This document shows positions 24,259-36,543 of a stretch of 64,000 bases of DNA, piece by piece. A program made the position numbers and the translations under genes. The stretch spans positions 5,165,058 through 5,229,057 of the forward strand of contig SCHM01000003.1 in assembly GCA_004123355.1 (NCBI GenBank). The letters are read 5' to 3'. The notes beneath the pieces are model-generated. The model did no database searches, had not been told where the DNA came from, and saw only the letters and a program-made list of their open reading frames with translations. This DNA comes from Amphirosellinia nigrospora. Taxonomy: Eukaryota; Ascomycota; Sordariomycetes; Xylariales; Xylariaceae. Positions within the stretch are counted from its first letter, which is position 1. The number at the start of each line of letters is the position of its first letter.

Positions 24259-26212
24259 ATGGCGACAGGTGCGCTCCCTGTGTTGCCCCTGATCCTTCGC
24301 GCCAGCCTTGACCGTATCCGCTTCGTGCTGACAAGCGTACTTACATTATCTAGTGCGCATCTGCGTCTGCGGTGACGAGGGCACCGGCAAGTCGAGCCTC
24401 ATCGCGTCACTTGTCAAGGATGTCTTCGTTAGCAACAAGATCCAGCCAGTCCTACCTCAAATCACGATCCCTCCGAACATCGGTACGCCCGAAAATGTCA
24501 CCACCACCATTGTCGACACGTCCGCCCGACCACAAGACCGAACTACTCTTCGCAAGGAAATCCGCAAGTCCAACGTCATCCTTTTGTCTATGCAGACCAC
24601 TACAGCTATGAGCGCGTTGCTCTTTTCTGGATGCCATACTTCCGCTCCCTCGGCGTCAATGTTCCAGTTGTATTATGCGCCAATAAATCCGATCTGACCG
24701 AGAATCCCACTTCCCAAGTTGTCGAAGAAGAGATGCTACCTGTGATGAGCGAGTTCGCGAAATCGATTCCTGCATACGCGCAAGCGCCCGGGAACACTCC
24801 AACGTCAATGAAACGTTCTTCCTATGTCAGAAAGGTCACACATCCTATTGCGCCGCTTTTCGATTATAAGGAAGGTTGCCTTAAACCCTCATGTGTATCA
24901 GCCCCAAAAGAGTATTCTATGTGACAAGGACCAAGATGGCTATTTGAATGATGAGGAAATACAGGATTTCCAGGCTAAATGCTTCGACAAAGCTCTGACG
25001 CCGGAAGATCTCGATAATATCAAGCTCTCTATTTCGAAGTCAGTTCCTGGTTCTGATACTGAGAAAGGTGTTAGTATGAAGGGCTTTCTCCAGCTAAACA
25101 AGATGTATGCAGAAAAGGGTCGCCACGAGACAATTTGGGTAATATTGCGTCAATACCACTATACTGATAGCTTAAGTTTGGCAGACAGCTTCATACATCC
25201 CAAATTCGATGTCCCAGAATATGCCTCCGCCGAGCTGAGCCCATCAGGTTACCGCTTCTTCATGGATCTGTTCCTGTTGTTTGATCAAGATAATGACGGT
25301 GGTCTGAACGACCAGGAGCTTGAGGCACTGTTTGCTCCGACCCCAGGACCCCCCAAGTCGTGGGTTGAGTCCTCGTTCCCATCGTCGACTGTCCGCAACG
25401 AGGCCGGTTTTATCACCCTTCAAGGCTGGCTGGCCCAGTGGAGCATGACAACCTTTCTGGAACCCAAGACAACGTTGGAGTATCTTGCGTATCTAGGATT
25501 TGAACACCACCCCCGAGATTCGCTCACGTCGGCGTTGAAGGTGACACGACCACGCAAGAGAAGGACGCGCCCTGGTAAGGTGGAACGCAACGTAGTTCTA
25601 TGCTATATCATTGGCGCTGCCGGAGCCGGAAAATCATCACTGCTAGACTCTTTCCTTAATCGACCATTCGACGGCCTATATCATCCTACCATCAAGCCCC
25701 GTCGGGCCGTGAATAGCGTTGAACTCCCGGGTGGCAAGCAGTGTTACCTAATACTAGAGGAACTTGGCGAGTTAGAGCCCGCCATTTTAGAGAACCAGGC
25801 CAAGCTGGACGCTTGCGACCTCATTTGCTATTCATACGACTCCTCAGATCCAGACTCCTTTTCACACATTGTCGAACTTCGAAAGCGATATCCACATTTA
25901 GATGATCTTCCATCCATCTATACAGCCTTGAAGGCTGACAGAGACAAGACAACACAACGATGCGAGACGCAGCCTGATCAGTACACATCACGTCTCATGA
26001 TGGGGACTCCTGTTCATGTCAGTGTCACATGGAATAGCATTGGCGAACTCTTTGTTGCCCTTGCCGAGGCAGCTACGAATCCAAGTACCGCATTCCCCAA
26101 GAGCGATGAGCCACCGCCGGACAGGTCGAGTCTTTACCTTGCATTAGGAGCAACAACGTGCGCGGCTGTAGCTGCATTTATGATTTGGCGGCGATCAGCA
26201 AATTCTACTTGA
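24259..26212 (+). CDS. gem1: mitochondrial Rho GTPase, Miro/Gem1 (N-terminal frame breaks)
   Basis: An outer-membrane GTPase for mitochondrial inheritance and ER contact. Exon 1 is ATGGCGACAG (24259-24268), then an 85-nt intron, then exon 2 from 24354. GTPase 1 has the P-loop GDEGTGKSS and the NKSD motif in [15 protein letters not shown]-hand loops are [12 protein letters not shown] and [12 protein letters not shown]. GTPase 2 has P-loop GAAGAGKSS and an ALKADRD motif in place of NKxD. The C-terminal segment [19 protein letters not shown] is the tail anchor, followed by RR. Similarity shifts frame at about 24586, 24756, 24832, 24902 and 24916, mostly single-base losses. From 24916 to the stop the frame is open for over 430 codons. 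The start is the only ATG whose splice gives [10 protein letters not shown]. Symbols gemA and gem1 refer to the same family. Confidence 0.9.
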
Positions 26213-27446
26213 ATGTCATTTTTACTTGGCGTTTCACTGCCACCATCTCGAACTGTCGCCCCGTTCTAATTTGCACTTCTCGTCACTATTAGGAGGCGTA
26301 CCTAGTTGGCTGCAGCTGGTTGCGAAGCTTGGGAATCCGAGTATATGGGATGACATATCTGCAATGTGCGCTTGTTTGCTACGAATGATAGGTTTCCACT
26401 CTACTTTACCCGTTTAACTATGATACCTTAAGAAGTCTTTAATTACCATATATATCTATTCATACAGCTAATGACGAAGATAATACCACTTCAACTCGAC
26501 CTCAACATGCTGCTACCATAAAAACGCTCTTTGATAGTGGTATCTGTTAGCCTATGTTAGGCTAATATTTCGCCTCAAAACCATTGCATGGGTTGTGTCG
26601 CTGATGAGTCCACATAGGCTTTACTTTACACCTTATTCTAAACCTCAATCTACATTAATAGCACATAGACTCTTCACTCGAAGAGACTGACAAGCGCGCA
26701 ATAGAGATATCAATCTCGAAACCAGCCCGAGCATGAAGCAAAATAGCATAAGATCAAGTTTTTCACTCAAACCCATATTACTCACATATAACTTATGTAG
26801 GAGTCCATATCAGGTAAGTCAACGAGCTACCTAGGTATTTCCTAGTTGGTTGTATTGGTTTTTTTGGATATTACGAGTATGTCAAATGTAAATACTGCTT
26901 AGAAGGGTGGAACCGCATGTCTTTGGCTTTTGTAGTCATTACCTACCAACATCCGCGAATTGGATCACGAATGGCCCAGCCATAAGTCACACTAAGACCG
27001 ATATGATTGAATTAAATTTTGAATTAAAATCTAAGTGGTACCTATCTGTCAGAATCTCATAGGAGGTTTGAGCCTATCTAAGTAGATAGGATGTTCTAGG
27101 CAACAGCCCGTCTCTTGTCTAGAGAGCAAGTCTATCTCAGGTAAGTACCGTCCAGGTTTGTTATTTCCCGCACACCGTGAGAGTACCTACCCATAGTATT
27201 CACTTGGCTATATCGGCAGGCACATCTTAAATTAAGTGCTGTCGAGAGCAGTTTATGTACCTGTCCTATACCTCTTTAGTCGCTCTACCTAGAAGCTTCT
27301 AAATTTTCTTCACCCTCGCCTCTCTCTCCTATTCAACTCCAAATTGATATTGCTATTAGTACCTAAGCTAAAAGTTGATGAGATCAAGCAAACCGCCTCT
27401 GGTTTTGGGTTACAAAAGTGGAATTCAGAATTAATAGTCCACTACC
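26213..27446. other. intergenic, AT-rich
   Basis: 3' region of the Miro gene and promoter of the next gene. TACCTAGGTATT and ACCTACC-type words are frequent around 26830-27300. No gene recognised. Confidence 0.5.
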
Positions 27447-29367
27447 ATGGCACAGTCCTTTCCATTACATCGCCCATCCTTTGCGAGTTTGGAGGATGAT
27501 GGGTACTTCAGCGCTCGCTCAAGTCAACCTGCTAGTCGGCTCATGAGTGTCTTTGCGCAACAGGAACACGACCAACTAGCCGAGGATGACAACTCGGCCA
27601 CACGGCCTTCGGAGCCTCTAGCATCAATCTGTCTACCTCTGGCGGAGTCTGCACTATCGCCCATTCATGAAAAACCTCCCATATCGGAGTCCTTGGCCGA
27701 TTCACATGACCATGACCCTAGACATCATAGTTCCAATTCGATTAATCGATCCAGAGCCCAAAAACCGTCCGCCGAGACAGACACTGCTTACCAGGGCCGC
27801 TTACCCCTTGTAACCCAGGCGCAGCTTGATGGCCATATGAACAAACAAGAGATTGATAACATTTTACGCAATGTCCGTGGCTACTTGTTCGCAAGGCAAA
27901 ATGGAGGTAGTTGTGGAAAGCCAGCTACGCCGATAGCCACTGCAAACCAAATAATGCTACCACCATTTCAAGCACAATCAGAGAACTCCTATCTCGAAAC
28001 ACAAACGCCAGCATTAAGAGAAGACCAATTATCTAATTACTACTGATGACATCGTCAGAATACTTGACATCGTCGTTACAGGTGTGCGCAAACTTCAAGA
28101 CGAAAGTATCCGACCGGAGTGTCAGCCACTTCTATTTCCCAGCAACACGCGTGTGAAGCCGACTCTCCGCACCGAGAACATCATCCCAGGCGCACCTACC
28201 ATAGCAGACCCCGCTACCACCATTTGTTTACCTACGCCTTGCTTCAGCTGGGCTGATAGCCTGGAAGTATTCAGATACCCGAGCCCAACGGCAGTAACAA
28301 CATACGGTATGATGAAGGCTGGGTCCCTTCTTCCTCTGCAGTCATCCTCGCTTTCGATCGTCGCGGCATACTTCTAAAACTGAGTGAAATTTCTCCTATA
28401 TGTAGCAAATACTGACACTTAATCTCACACAGTTTCGCGCCAAAGTATCACGGAGATTAATTAGGGATCATTCTCGAACACTTCAAGTGAGGATAAGGTC
28501 CATGAGGACGACGATAACAGTGATATTCTTGAAGCAGAATCTGCAGGATCTTCAATGCATTTTCCCCAATATAGCTCCCCAAGTCGTCACCTCTCCTGGC
28601 CACGATGCCCTACTGTTGCACCTAGGGTGAGTTTTGGGCTTGGTCCATCTTATCATGCGTTTGATCTCCCTAAAAAGAAATCTCAACAGCCTGGACTACG
28701 TTCGACATCCGAACCGAATGCCCAATGGCGGCCTAAAAGTGGGCTGATTCGTGCCGCCACAACCCCGATAACTTCATTCCCGAGGCTTTTATCGAGATCT
28801 TGCACAAATGATTGGTTGACGCCATTGGGCTTGCTTGATGAAATGGAGAACGAGGAGTTGACTCAAGATCAAGAAGCAGTTACAGATCTGTATAATCATG
28901 GAATTGACGCCCATAGCGGAATTCGCCACAACCCGCTTCCAATTCTAGAGGAGGATCCCCCAACAACTTCACCATGCCCAAGTTTTTCACTTTTTGCGGA
29001 CAACTACTGCTCGCCCATTCAAGAAAACGAGCATCAATGGCTACCTCAGGCTGAAGATGGTAATGATGACCATCAACAAAGACCAGGTTGTTCCATTGGA
29101 GCCGCGTCACATAGAAGAATTAAAGCAACAGAGCAACGTGACCAATACAAGGAATTAAAAGAGAGCGTACTGGATGGATTGCGTCGTTTTAGCTTCTTGC
29201 CTTTGTTAGATCGAACACCTGAGAGTATCCGCCGAGATTCTCTACCCTCATACATGGAGATCCCTCTGGAAGGTGAGGAGGAGCAGAAGCTTTCAAGCCA
29301 GGGATTATTGCAGAAGATATTACATCAATCGGACACGTCCTCGGTGAGATCGTTGCGCTCCAAGTAA
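27447..29367 (+). CDS. hypothetical Ser/Pro-rich protein, frame broken
   Basis: Family not recognised. The coding signal begins MAQSFPLHRPSFASLEDDGY and continues in one frame to about 28044. It continues one frame over as DIVRILDIVVTGVRKLQDES, then after another apparent one-base loss near 28306 as YDEGWVPSSSAVILAFDRRG. An intron fits at 28384-28432. An in-frame TAG sits at 28462-28464, directly before an acidic stretch (SSEDKVHEDDDNSDILEAES) that runs on to the stop at 29367. The last 70 residues carry RRFSFLPLLDRTPESIRRDS and an LLQKILHQSDTSSVRS end. Composition suggests a largely disordered fungal protein with one folded centre, possibly regulatory. It could be two adjacent genes or a decaying one. 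No function is claimed. Confidence 0.55.
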
Positions 29368-29852
29368 AGTTCAGGGGCTCTCCCTACTGCTCGGCCAAAA
29401 GTAGGTAGGAAAAACGGAATCAAATTGAAGCAAGACCCTGCTCAGGAGATACCACATCACGTGAAGACAGAGCTTCCTGTAGGATGGGCGATTATTTGGT
29501 CAGGGTGGAACAAATGGTAAAGAGAAGTACTAACAACACCCTAAGTAGAACCTCTCTTACTTATGAATTGCCAGAACTGTTAAGAGTTAGTCAGGCATCT
29601 ATCTCACGTGTTTATACGACCTAACTCGGTGAACCTTAAGACCTAGGCCACATGATGTTTATTCCCCGAACACTATATTTTCTCTGCCGAACTAAACAAA
29701 TAAAACTTAGGTACCTAATCGTTTCAATATCAAGATTGAGACCAGGTGTGATTTCACAGCGGCCTATAACCCCTGCCAACAATGGCACGAGCAACATGAC
29801 CGTTCTCCCTCTCTTTACCAATCATGTTACCCCTAAATCCCTTTAGCGTTCT
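29368..29852. other. intergenic between convergent genes
   Basis: Short spacer holding two 3' ends. Nothing recognised. Confidence 0.5.
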
Positions 29853-30569
29853 TCATTTCCAAAAGCTCGCACTCTCAGTTCCGCCCTTGCTACCCTTCTG
29901 ATACGTATCGCTCAACTCATTATACAGCACCTTCACCCTCCCAACCTCGTCGCCCCACTTCTTACTTTCCGCTTCCCCATGTTTTTCAGCAATCTCCCTA
30001 ACCAAATCTTCAAAGCTCCGCGCCGTAAAGAACTTGTTCCGATTATAGTTGTCTCGCACCCAGGTCCTCTCGCCCTCCCTCTACACCCGGCGTCGCCAAC
30101 ACAGCAGGAACCCTGAAGACCTCCTGCAAAATCTCGATATCGTACGGAATGGAGAACAGATCGCGACTATCCTCATACGTGAACAGGTAGAAGAAGTTAT
30201 CGAACCCGCTCCACGTGATGCCCGAGAGGCAGAGACTGCACGGCTCGTGCGTGGCCAGGAACACGCAGTCCCGCGGATCCGGTCGCTGTGGCGACGTGGA
30301 TTTACTCATCCCTGATGGGTCTGGGAAGGACTTCTGTGCGAAGAATTGCTGGATGCAGTTTATCTCCCGTGTAAGAGGGGCGATGCGACTTCGTTGTTCG
30401 TTGAGACCGTTAGAGGCACCAGCCCGGATTTGGATAGGATTGCGGCGCCGAAGAGCTTGTTGCCCGACGAGACGCCCTTCGAGGTTAGTGGGATGATGTC
30501 GTCCTTAATGGTGGTGAGAAGAGCTTCGAGAAGAGCTACAGGGTCGGCGTCGTAGGTTGAGGATGCCAT
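29853..30569 (-). CDS. cytidine/deoxycytidylate-type deaminase family protein (frame broken)
   Basis: The zinc-site signature of CMP/dCMP-type deaminases is visible: LLHG followed by EINCIQQFF (HGE box), and about 40 residues later THEPCSLCLSGITWSG (PCxxC box). The protein starts MASSTYDADPVALLEALLTT, with a substrate-fold start NKLFGAAILSKSGL. It ends RVKVLYNELSDTYQKGSKGG. Two breaks are seen. One lies in the GGG of CACGGGAG between His and Glu of the HGE box (about 30380). The other is near 30075-30085, before WVRDNYNRNKFFTARSF. Without them the frame would be a single exon of roughly 235 codons. Substrate cannot be told: cytosine, guanine, dCMP and tRNA adenosine deaminases all share the motifs. 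The long C-terminal tail is unlike short cytidine deaminases. Confidence 0.75.
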
Positions 30570-31164
30570 TGTTAAAGACGCGCTTAGCTCGCTCGTGGTA
30601 ATGCGCAATGGTTATGAGATTCGTTGGATGATTCTTAGAGTGTAAAGTCTTGATCTTGAAAACCCCAATCTTTGAATACGCCCCTGCTAGCTTGGTGTTG
30701 ACGGCGGAATGGTTGAATCGGATATTCCCGGCGGCAGTTGTTTAGTCTCGGCGACCTCCGCTTGACTGGTGTTACATCTGAATGTAGTCTATCTCTTGAA
30801 TAGAAGGGGCACTACGAAGTGTTCATCTGAACTCTTTACGAAATAGAAGTTTAAGTTAATTGAAAGAATTTTTGAGAAATCAATTGACTCTATCCAGAAT
30901 AATCTAAAAGGTCAGTGTATCATCAAATTGTCGTGTAACTATTTAATCCTAAGCGATACGATATTAGGCACTCTATGCCTGCCAGAGGGTACAAGTCATC
31001 GTAGGTGGGTGTGTAGTCGTAAAGGGGTATCGTGTGTATCAAAGGCCCTCTTCTTCATGTGTCCGTGGTGTTGTACACTATCATATGATACAATGTCTCC
31101 GTCCCCCCATCTATAGTCACAGCCAGCCCGCCTGCCGTCCGCATTACCGACAAAGACGCGTAGC
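30570..31164. other. intergenic, nothing recognised
   Basis: Upstream of the deaminase gene and downstream of the small Gly/Ala-rich gene. No family-like frame. Confidence 0.5.
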
Positions 31165-31434
31165 CTAAGACTTCCATTGGCCAGCGTTCTCCACGCCCTT
31201 CGCGACACTATGCGCGCCGTCCTGGATACCGCTGCCGACGTTGCCGATGGCGTCGCCGACGGGTTTGCCGGCCGATCCCGTGGTGCTCGTTATAGTGTCT
31301 CCGAGACCTCGGCCCGCTGCGCCGGTGATGCTGCCTACCGTTCGGCCTACGCCCCCGGCGGCATTGCCTACCGTGCTAGTGACGAACTTGGCGGCGCCGG
31401 TGATGCCCTTGTCGTTGTTGTTTTCGAGAGGCAT
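31165..31434 (-). CDS. small Gly/Ala-rich LEA-like protein
   Basis: Single-exon 89-residue protein. It starts MPLENNNDKGITGAAKFVTS and is built of imperfect 11- to 14-residue units with Gly at turns: GNAAGGVGRTVGSITGAAG, GRGLGDTITSTTGSAGKPVG and DAIGNVGSGIQDGAHSVAKG, ending GQWKS. There are no Cys or Trp residues apart from the one in the tail. The pattern resembles small fungal stress or late-embryogenesis-abundant-like proteins that remain disordered until desiccation. I recall similar unnamed proteins in many ascomycetes but no established function. Local GC is much higher than its flanks, as expected for a codon-biased, highly expressed gene. It is intact and alone. Confidence 0.75.
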   Translation of the reverse strand: MPLENNNDKGITGAAKFVTSTVGNAAGGVGRTVGSITGAAGRGLGDTITSTTGSAGKPVGDAIGNVGSGIQDGAHSVAKGVENAGQWKS

Positions 31435-33399
31435 GGTGACGTTTGTTTGTGTTTGAGATTGAGGGTTGTTTGGTAGGTGTGTTATGGTGATATTCAGGGA
31501 GTTGGTTGTAGAATATTTAGTTTTTCTGATTCTAGGATGTTTAGATTGGATTTACCTACTTATTTGGGGCTGCTTTCTTATATACTGAACGAGTTCCAGA
31601 AAAGCGCGTCGCCGTCCAATCACCGTATGACGTCATAGGAGTTACCCGAATCTGGACGTCACCGCCACGTGGAAGTGTTGGGATAAGGCTTGCTTCTGCC
31701 GATCATTTCAACTTTTCAACTAGTGTACTTGTACGTACCTCCCAGTAATCCTTACCGATATGACATACCTCCTTAATCCTATGTATGTGCCCTTATCATT
31801 AGACATTGTCACGATCCTCGCAAGGGTAGGGTGTAAACATCTGTTGTTGCACAGAGGACCAGTGAAGTCATCTCCATGGGCTCTACGTGACTATATGGCT
31901 ATATACGAGGAGTCTCTTTGTCTAACTGGTCTCTGATCCCTGTTCCTGGCAGACATCATGCTATTAATCCGGGTAACCCCCACGATTGCTCGGCGAAACA
32001 CGTTATACCGATTCCGCAGTATACGTAAGCGGAAATACGGATTTGGAAACAAGAGGGAAGCTTCCGTCCCGTATAGCATACTCTACGAGCGAGGCTTTTC
32101 CTCAGCTGGCGTTAGGCGTGCGATTATAACGCGTAGGGTGCCCTGGGCATGTTTTGCTTTGTGCGAATGGACATAGACACCATCTACATATACATCCCAG
32201 GTCTATGGAAACGATGCTGGGGATGGCCTAGCGCATGAACCGAAGGATTATCTAGAATTGAGGCCTGGGCAGACAAGCCTGGAGACCTGAGTGGCAAAGT
32301 CCGCGTCCCACGTTGACGGGTACGCTATGATGCTTAGCCTTAGGCAGACAGGTACCTGCATTAGTGTGAGTGCTCATACATAGTATATGCGTCCTTCGTT
32401 ATAACTTATGAACATAAAACATCGCCGTTTCAAGACAGTAGGCAACTAATCGTAAAAGCTGATAGTTTAGCTTAGGATGGCGTTTCGGGACATTGTGCGA
32501 TACATACAGCAGACTCTCTGATCTATTGTCAGTCCTCGCCGTTTGTTACCTACTATAACGAACGCTTCACTTTCGATACCGACTGACCAGAACCCATCTG
32601 CTGTAAACTTAGCAGTAGCAGATGGAGTGTAACTAATCTTCTATAGAGCTTACAGTAGGGCCAACCTGGCGACAGGATCCTTCGGAACATTATAGTCAAC
32701 TACCTAGCGCTCACTCCTAACTAAAGTAATTCGTTACTATTGTTTTATGACTGTTTACACTACTTATACATTAAACCGCGAGCAAGGAGAAGAGTTTAAT
32801 GGATCGGTATTTGCTGGAGCTAACCGCCACAGCCTTGATGTATAATAGTTCGGGAGGTTGGATGACCCTGGTCAACTTCAGACAATACTTACCCGATCCG
32901 AGCCACAAACACCTTTCTCCAACTCGCTTAGCAATACTATGAAACTTATCGAGAGCAAGCAATAATGCGCTACTCAATTGCGTCGCATATATATCGAAGG
33001 CGAGTGAACTACTGGTCATATGCCAATAGTCTGAGTTTGTCGTTGCTCTGAGACTCTCATTTAATCCCCATGTATCGGCTGATATAGACGAAACATGATA
33101 AGTCCCATTGTTTTTTGTTTTGCCTAAATTTACTGTATTCCCTCAAGGTAAAAATTGAGGTTAACAGTAACTTATAAACAGCCAGTTCAGCACCTCGTCA
33201 ATATAATCGAGAGAGGCCGTGGGTATAGTTGGCTACCCCAACCACATTAACCGCGGCTGCTTGGAGAGAACCACACAGTCGAGTTCGCAGCGATGTCGGA
33301 AACAAACATTTCCAGGAAACAAAGGCAGTGTCCGTCACGACATTAGTCTGTCTTGACAGGACCACAGTTATCAAGATGAGAATATATCCTCCTAATTTA
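31435..33399. other. intergenic with dispersed repeat copy
   Basis: Promoter side of the small Gly/Ala-rich gene. Repeat copy C lies at 31809-31948. Remaining sequence to 33399 is AT-rich with no supported gene, although the first exon of the DUF4360-like gene should lie near its end. Confidence 0.45.
31809..31948. repeat. dispersed repeat, copy C
   Basis: Closest match to copy A at 3466-3600. It shares CCTCGCA-GGGTAGGGTGTA, GTTGCACAGAG, CATCTCCATGGGCTCTACG, GACTATATGGCTATATACG, GTCTCTTTGT and GATCCCTGTT-CCTGGCA in the same order and orientation. The two copies are 28 kb apart. No terminal inverted repeat or target duplication was identified by eye. Confidence 0.65.
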
Positions 33400-33869
33400 C
33401 GGCGTCGGTCGCAGACGCAATCCACTCCGTATCCGTCGTGTCGTCGAACCCATACACCTGCAATGCGGTCAGCGGCATCGACATCGCCTTCGCGCCCGAC
33501 GAGAAAAGCATAACCGCAAGCTTTCCTCCCATGGCGCTGTCGGTGGAACCGCCGGCGCATGGGTATCCTGGCGGGAACTCGACGGTCGGATGCAGCGGGA
33601 CGGTCGAGTTCGAGGACTGGCCCGGCGGCGTCCGCTTCGCCGTCGCGGACGTCACGTTCCACACGGGGAAGCTGAACTTGACGAAGGATCACCTCCTTCA
33701 TAGCCTTACGGCGAAGATCGATTTGGAGGTCGAACACGAGACGAATACATATCCGCTGCACTACCCTATCGTGAAGAATTATGCTTCGGCTACTTTGGTA
33801 TGCTTCGAACAGGTTTCCATTTGTGTCGATCTTGGTATATATTCAGGTGGGCCAGGAGCAGCTTGCTGA
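33400..33869 (+). CDS. DUF4360-like secreted protein, N-terminus missing
   Basis: A coding-like frame of about 155 residues. It has the strand-rich pattern NPYTCNAVSGIDIAFAPDEK, then STVGCSGTVEFEDWPGGVRF and AVADVTFHTGKLNL. This recalls the DUF4360 arrangement of a Cys, a hydrophobic strand, an aromatic-Pro-Gly turn and a second strand. No in-frame ATG exists after the stop near 33390, so a signal-peptide exon must lie upstream, or the gene is a fragment. The end (IVKNYASATLVCFEQVSI) loses resemblance, which could mean an unrecognised intron or frameshift. Strong GC elevation against its flanks supports coding. The minus strand is also open here but gives less protein-like sequence. Assignment is tentative. 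Confidence 0.45.
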
Positions 33870-35466
33870 CTTGGAGAATTGTCTAGCTGGATGTTGATAT
33901 AAACCCTGCTCTTAGCGACTATCAGGGCGTATTTGAAACCACAACAAAGAATCCTAGGCTATACGTAAGTTGCACTTGGTCTCTTCGAGCCATGTCCCAT
34001 TTCGGATCTCTTCTCAGCAAAGACTCGTTGAACTACTTCAAGTTCGCGTCAGCGGAGAGGCAAATAGCTCTAATGCGTGGGAAACATGCACTGCCCTTAC
34101 TACCTAGTATCTCTAGAAGAACTTGAGGATGGTGCCTTAGCTAAGATGGCTTCTAGTGGTCTACTTGCTTCAACGGCTATTTAGCCAACACCACGAAGCT
34201 TACATTTATACTGGCGGTAGTTCGAGTGGAGGGGGTACCGCCAGCGTACGTGTTCCATCCCAAACTATAGTCGGGTTCTAGCCATTCGACAGGTTCGGAC
34301 TATATTCACTAACTTTAATTGTAGCGGGATGGTCCATGGATCTCGGTCTCGTCTGGGTCATGCTACGCTCCGCACGAGGTAGTCTGGGGTCAGAAGATAA
34401 TCAGGGGCTGGGAGAGTTGTACGTATCGAGAGACGAATGCAACGGTGAAGCGATCCAACACTCTCTATCCAATGCTAGATTAGGGACAACGAGAGTAAGG
34501 CAGATATAGTTCGTCTCTGCAATAGAAAACGCGAGAGTACGCTCAGACTATATCGTAGCCCCAAGGCCGGACATCATCGTAGACCATAATGGTGATGATG
34601 ATGATGATGATAGAGTGGGCGGCAACCGCCAACCTAAATGCAATTGGCGACACTCATTACCATAAACCTCACGGCATATTATCTAAGGCACCCACGCATT
34701 GCGTATCAAAATGGCGTAACTATCAGAAGTCCCGCCTGCATCGCGCTCTTCTCACTTACTGTAGATATAACTCAAGACCAGTGATATAATCATTACAATC
34801 TCCTCCTAAACGTAATCGACGTGAGAGTATTTAAGATCCCGAGCCTCAAATTGACATGCCTAAGAGGCGTTTGCTGCCGCTCGACGTCATTTACAGTTTT
34901 GCTTGGCAGAAAGGTAATGACTACGCTTTAAGTAAACCTGAAATTGGAGAGGGGCTTTATCCGTACAACTTAAGCAGTCACCTTGCTCTAAAGGATATCT
35001 TGTTTAATGGGATGGTATTATGTAAGAGCGATTATGGGATACGCGGAGAAAGCGACGGATTGAGGGTGAAATTGAAAAGGGGAACAACATTTTGCACATG
35101 CATGGGCCCAAGCCACATCTCAAGCCACAGCCGTTGAGAATCCACATGGCCCCATTCATTATCTACCTACAAATCAGCCGAGAGCCTCGGCCCTTTGTCA
35201 GCTTACATATAATATAAGTACCTCACAGCAGAGGCAAAACGCACTGACCACATAAGCGAGTTCTAGGTTACTGTTCCTTCAAACACCAGGATCAGAGCTA
35301 ACGAGACTCAGTTGTACGCAGCAAAAACCATCATGACCAAAGCATAAAAAGAGAATAGAAGCCCAGATATGACCGCAAAATGAGGTCAGATTTATCAACC
35401 TTGAAAATCCTCAGCTCTTGAAGTTTGCCCACGTTTTTTCTTGCAACCCCCACGTTTCCTATTCCA
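33870..35466. other. intergenic region
   Basis: No gene recognised. It contains a perfect (GAT)6 microsatellite at 34594-34611 and the promoter of the ketopantoate hydroxymethyltransferase gene. Confidence 0.5.
34594..34611 (+). repeat. (GAT)6 microsatellite
   Basis: Six perfect GAT units in non-coding sequence. Confidence 0.95.
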
Positions 35467-36543
35467 ATGGCTTCGACATGGGCAAGGTCGTGTGGCTTAT
35501 TGCTATATCGGGGCACGAGATCAAACACCTGCACGCCCCTACATTCAGCAATCGCTAAACCCTTGTCATCAACCCTTCAACATCTGGCACAACAGAGATG
35601 GAGTTCGCATTCTCCTCTTGGCACATCGTCGGCCCCTCCCAGAAAGAAGGTGACTATGGGTGTCCTTCGGTCCATGTATAAGAAGAATGATCCCATTGCC
35701 ATGATGACTGCCCATGACTTCCCGAGCGCCCATGTCGCTGATGCTGCAGGGATGGATATGATTCTGGTGGGGGACAGCTTGGCAATGGTGGCCTTAGGAA
35801 TGCAGGACACAAGCGAGGTCACCGTTGACGATATGCTGCTGCACTGCAAGTCAGTCGCACGAGCCACCAAGGCCGCATTTACTGTAAATTGCCACCCTTG
35901 TGCCGTTGCGCCGCTCTGAGCTGACTCTTTCGAGGTTGGGGACCTTCCAATGGGTCCTATGAGATATCGCCTGAACAAGCACTAGCCACGGCTATCCGGT
36001 TTGTGAAAGAGGGTCGTGTCCACGGCATCAAACTGGAAGGGGGCAAGGAAATGGCCCCCACGATTAAGAAAATAACAGAGGCAGGTATCCCAGTACTGGC
36101 ACATGTCGGGCTAACACCTCAGCGCCAGAATGCCTTAGGAGGGTTCAGGGTGCAGGGAAAACATCTAAAGGTGCCATGGAAGTTCTTGAAGATGCATACG
36201 CAGTGCAAGAGGCAGGGTGCTTTGCCATGGTCATTGAGGCTGTCCCTGCCGAGATCGCTAGCATCATCACCCAAAAGCTCTCTGTTCCCACTATTGGTAT
36301 TGGCGCAGGTAATGGATGTTCTGGTCAAGTTCTCGTACAGGTTGACATGTCCGGGTTCTTCCCCCTGGCCGCACTATCCCAAAATTCGTCAAGCAGTATG
36401 GCAACGTGTGGGCAGAAAGTCTGCGAGCTATTGAGTCCTACCGGGACGAGGTTAAAAGCCGTCAATACCCCGCGCCGGAGCACACATATCCAATTGCTAA
36501 AGAAGAGCTTGACGCCTTTACGAGAGAAACCGAAAAGCTATAA
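35467..36543 (+). CDS. panB: 3-methyl-2-oxobutanoate hydroxymethyltransferase (three frame breaks)
   Basis: This enzyme makes ketopantoate from 2-oxoisovalerate and methylenetetrahydrofolate, the first committed step of pantothenate and CoA synthesis. Residues 1-60 ([20 protein letters not shown] onward) look like a mitochondrial presequence. The barrel starts [19 protein letters not shown] and [17 protein letters not shown]. An intron at 35884-35934 separates KAAFT from VGDLPMG. Later motifs are [30 protein letters not shown] and [18 protein letters not shown]. The end reads [18 protein letters not shown]. Similarity changes frame in a GGG run (about 35956), an AAAA run (about 36159) and a CCCCC run (about 36365). 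Each is restored by one base, which points to homopolymer miscalls. The catalytic loop and metal-site regions are otherwise complete. Confidence 0.9.

Noticed and set aside
33198-33761. 187-codon minus-strand open frame
   Set aside because: Arg/Asp-rich shadow of the more protein-like plus-strand frame in the same GC-rich block.
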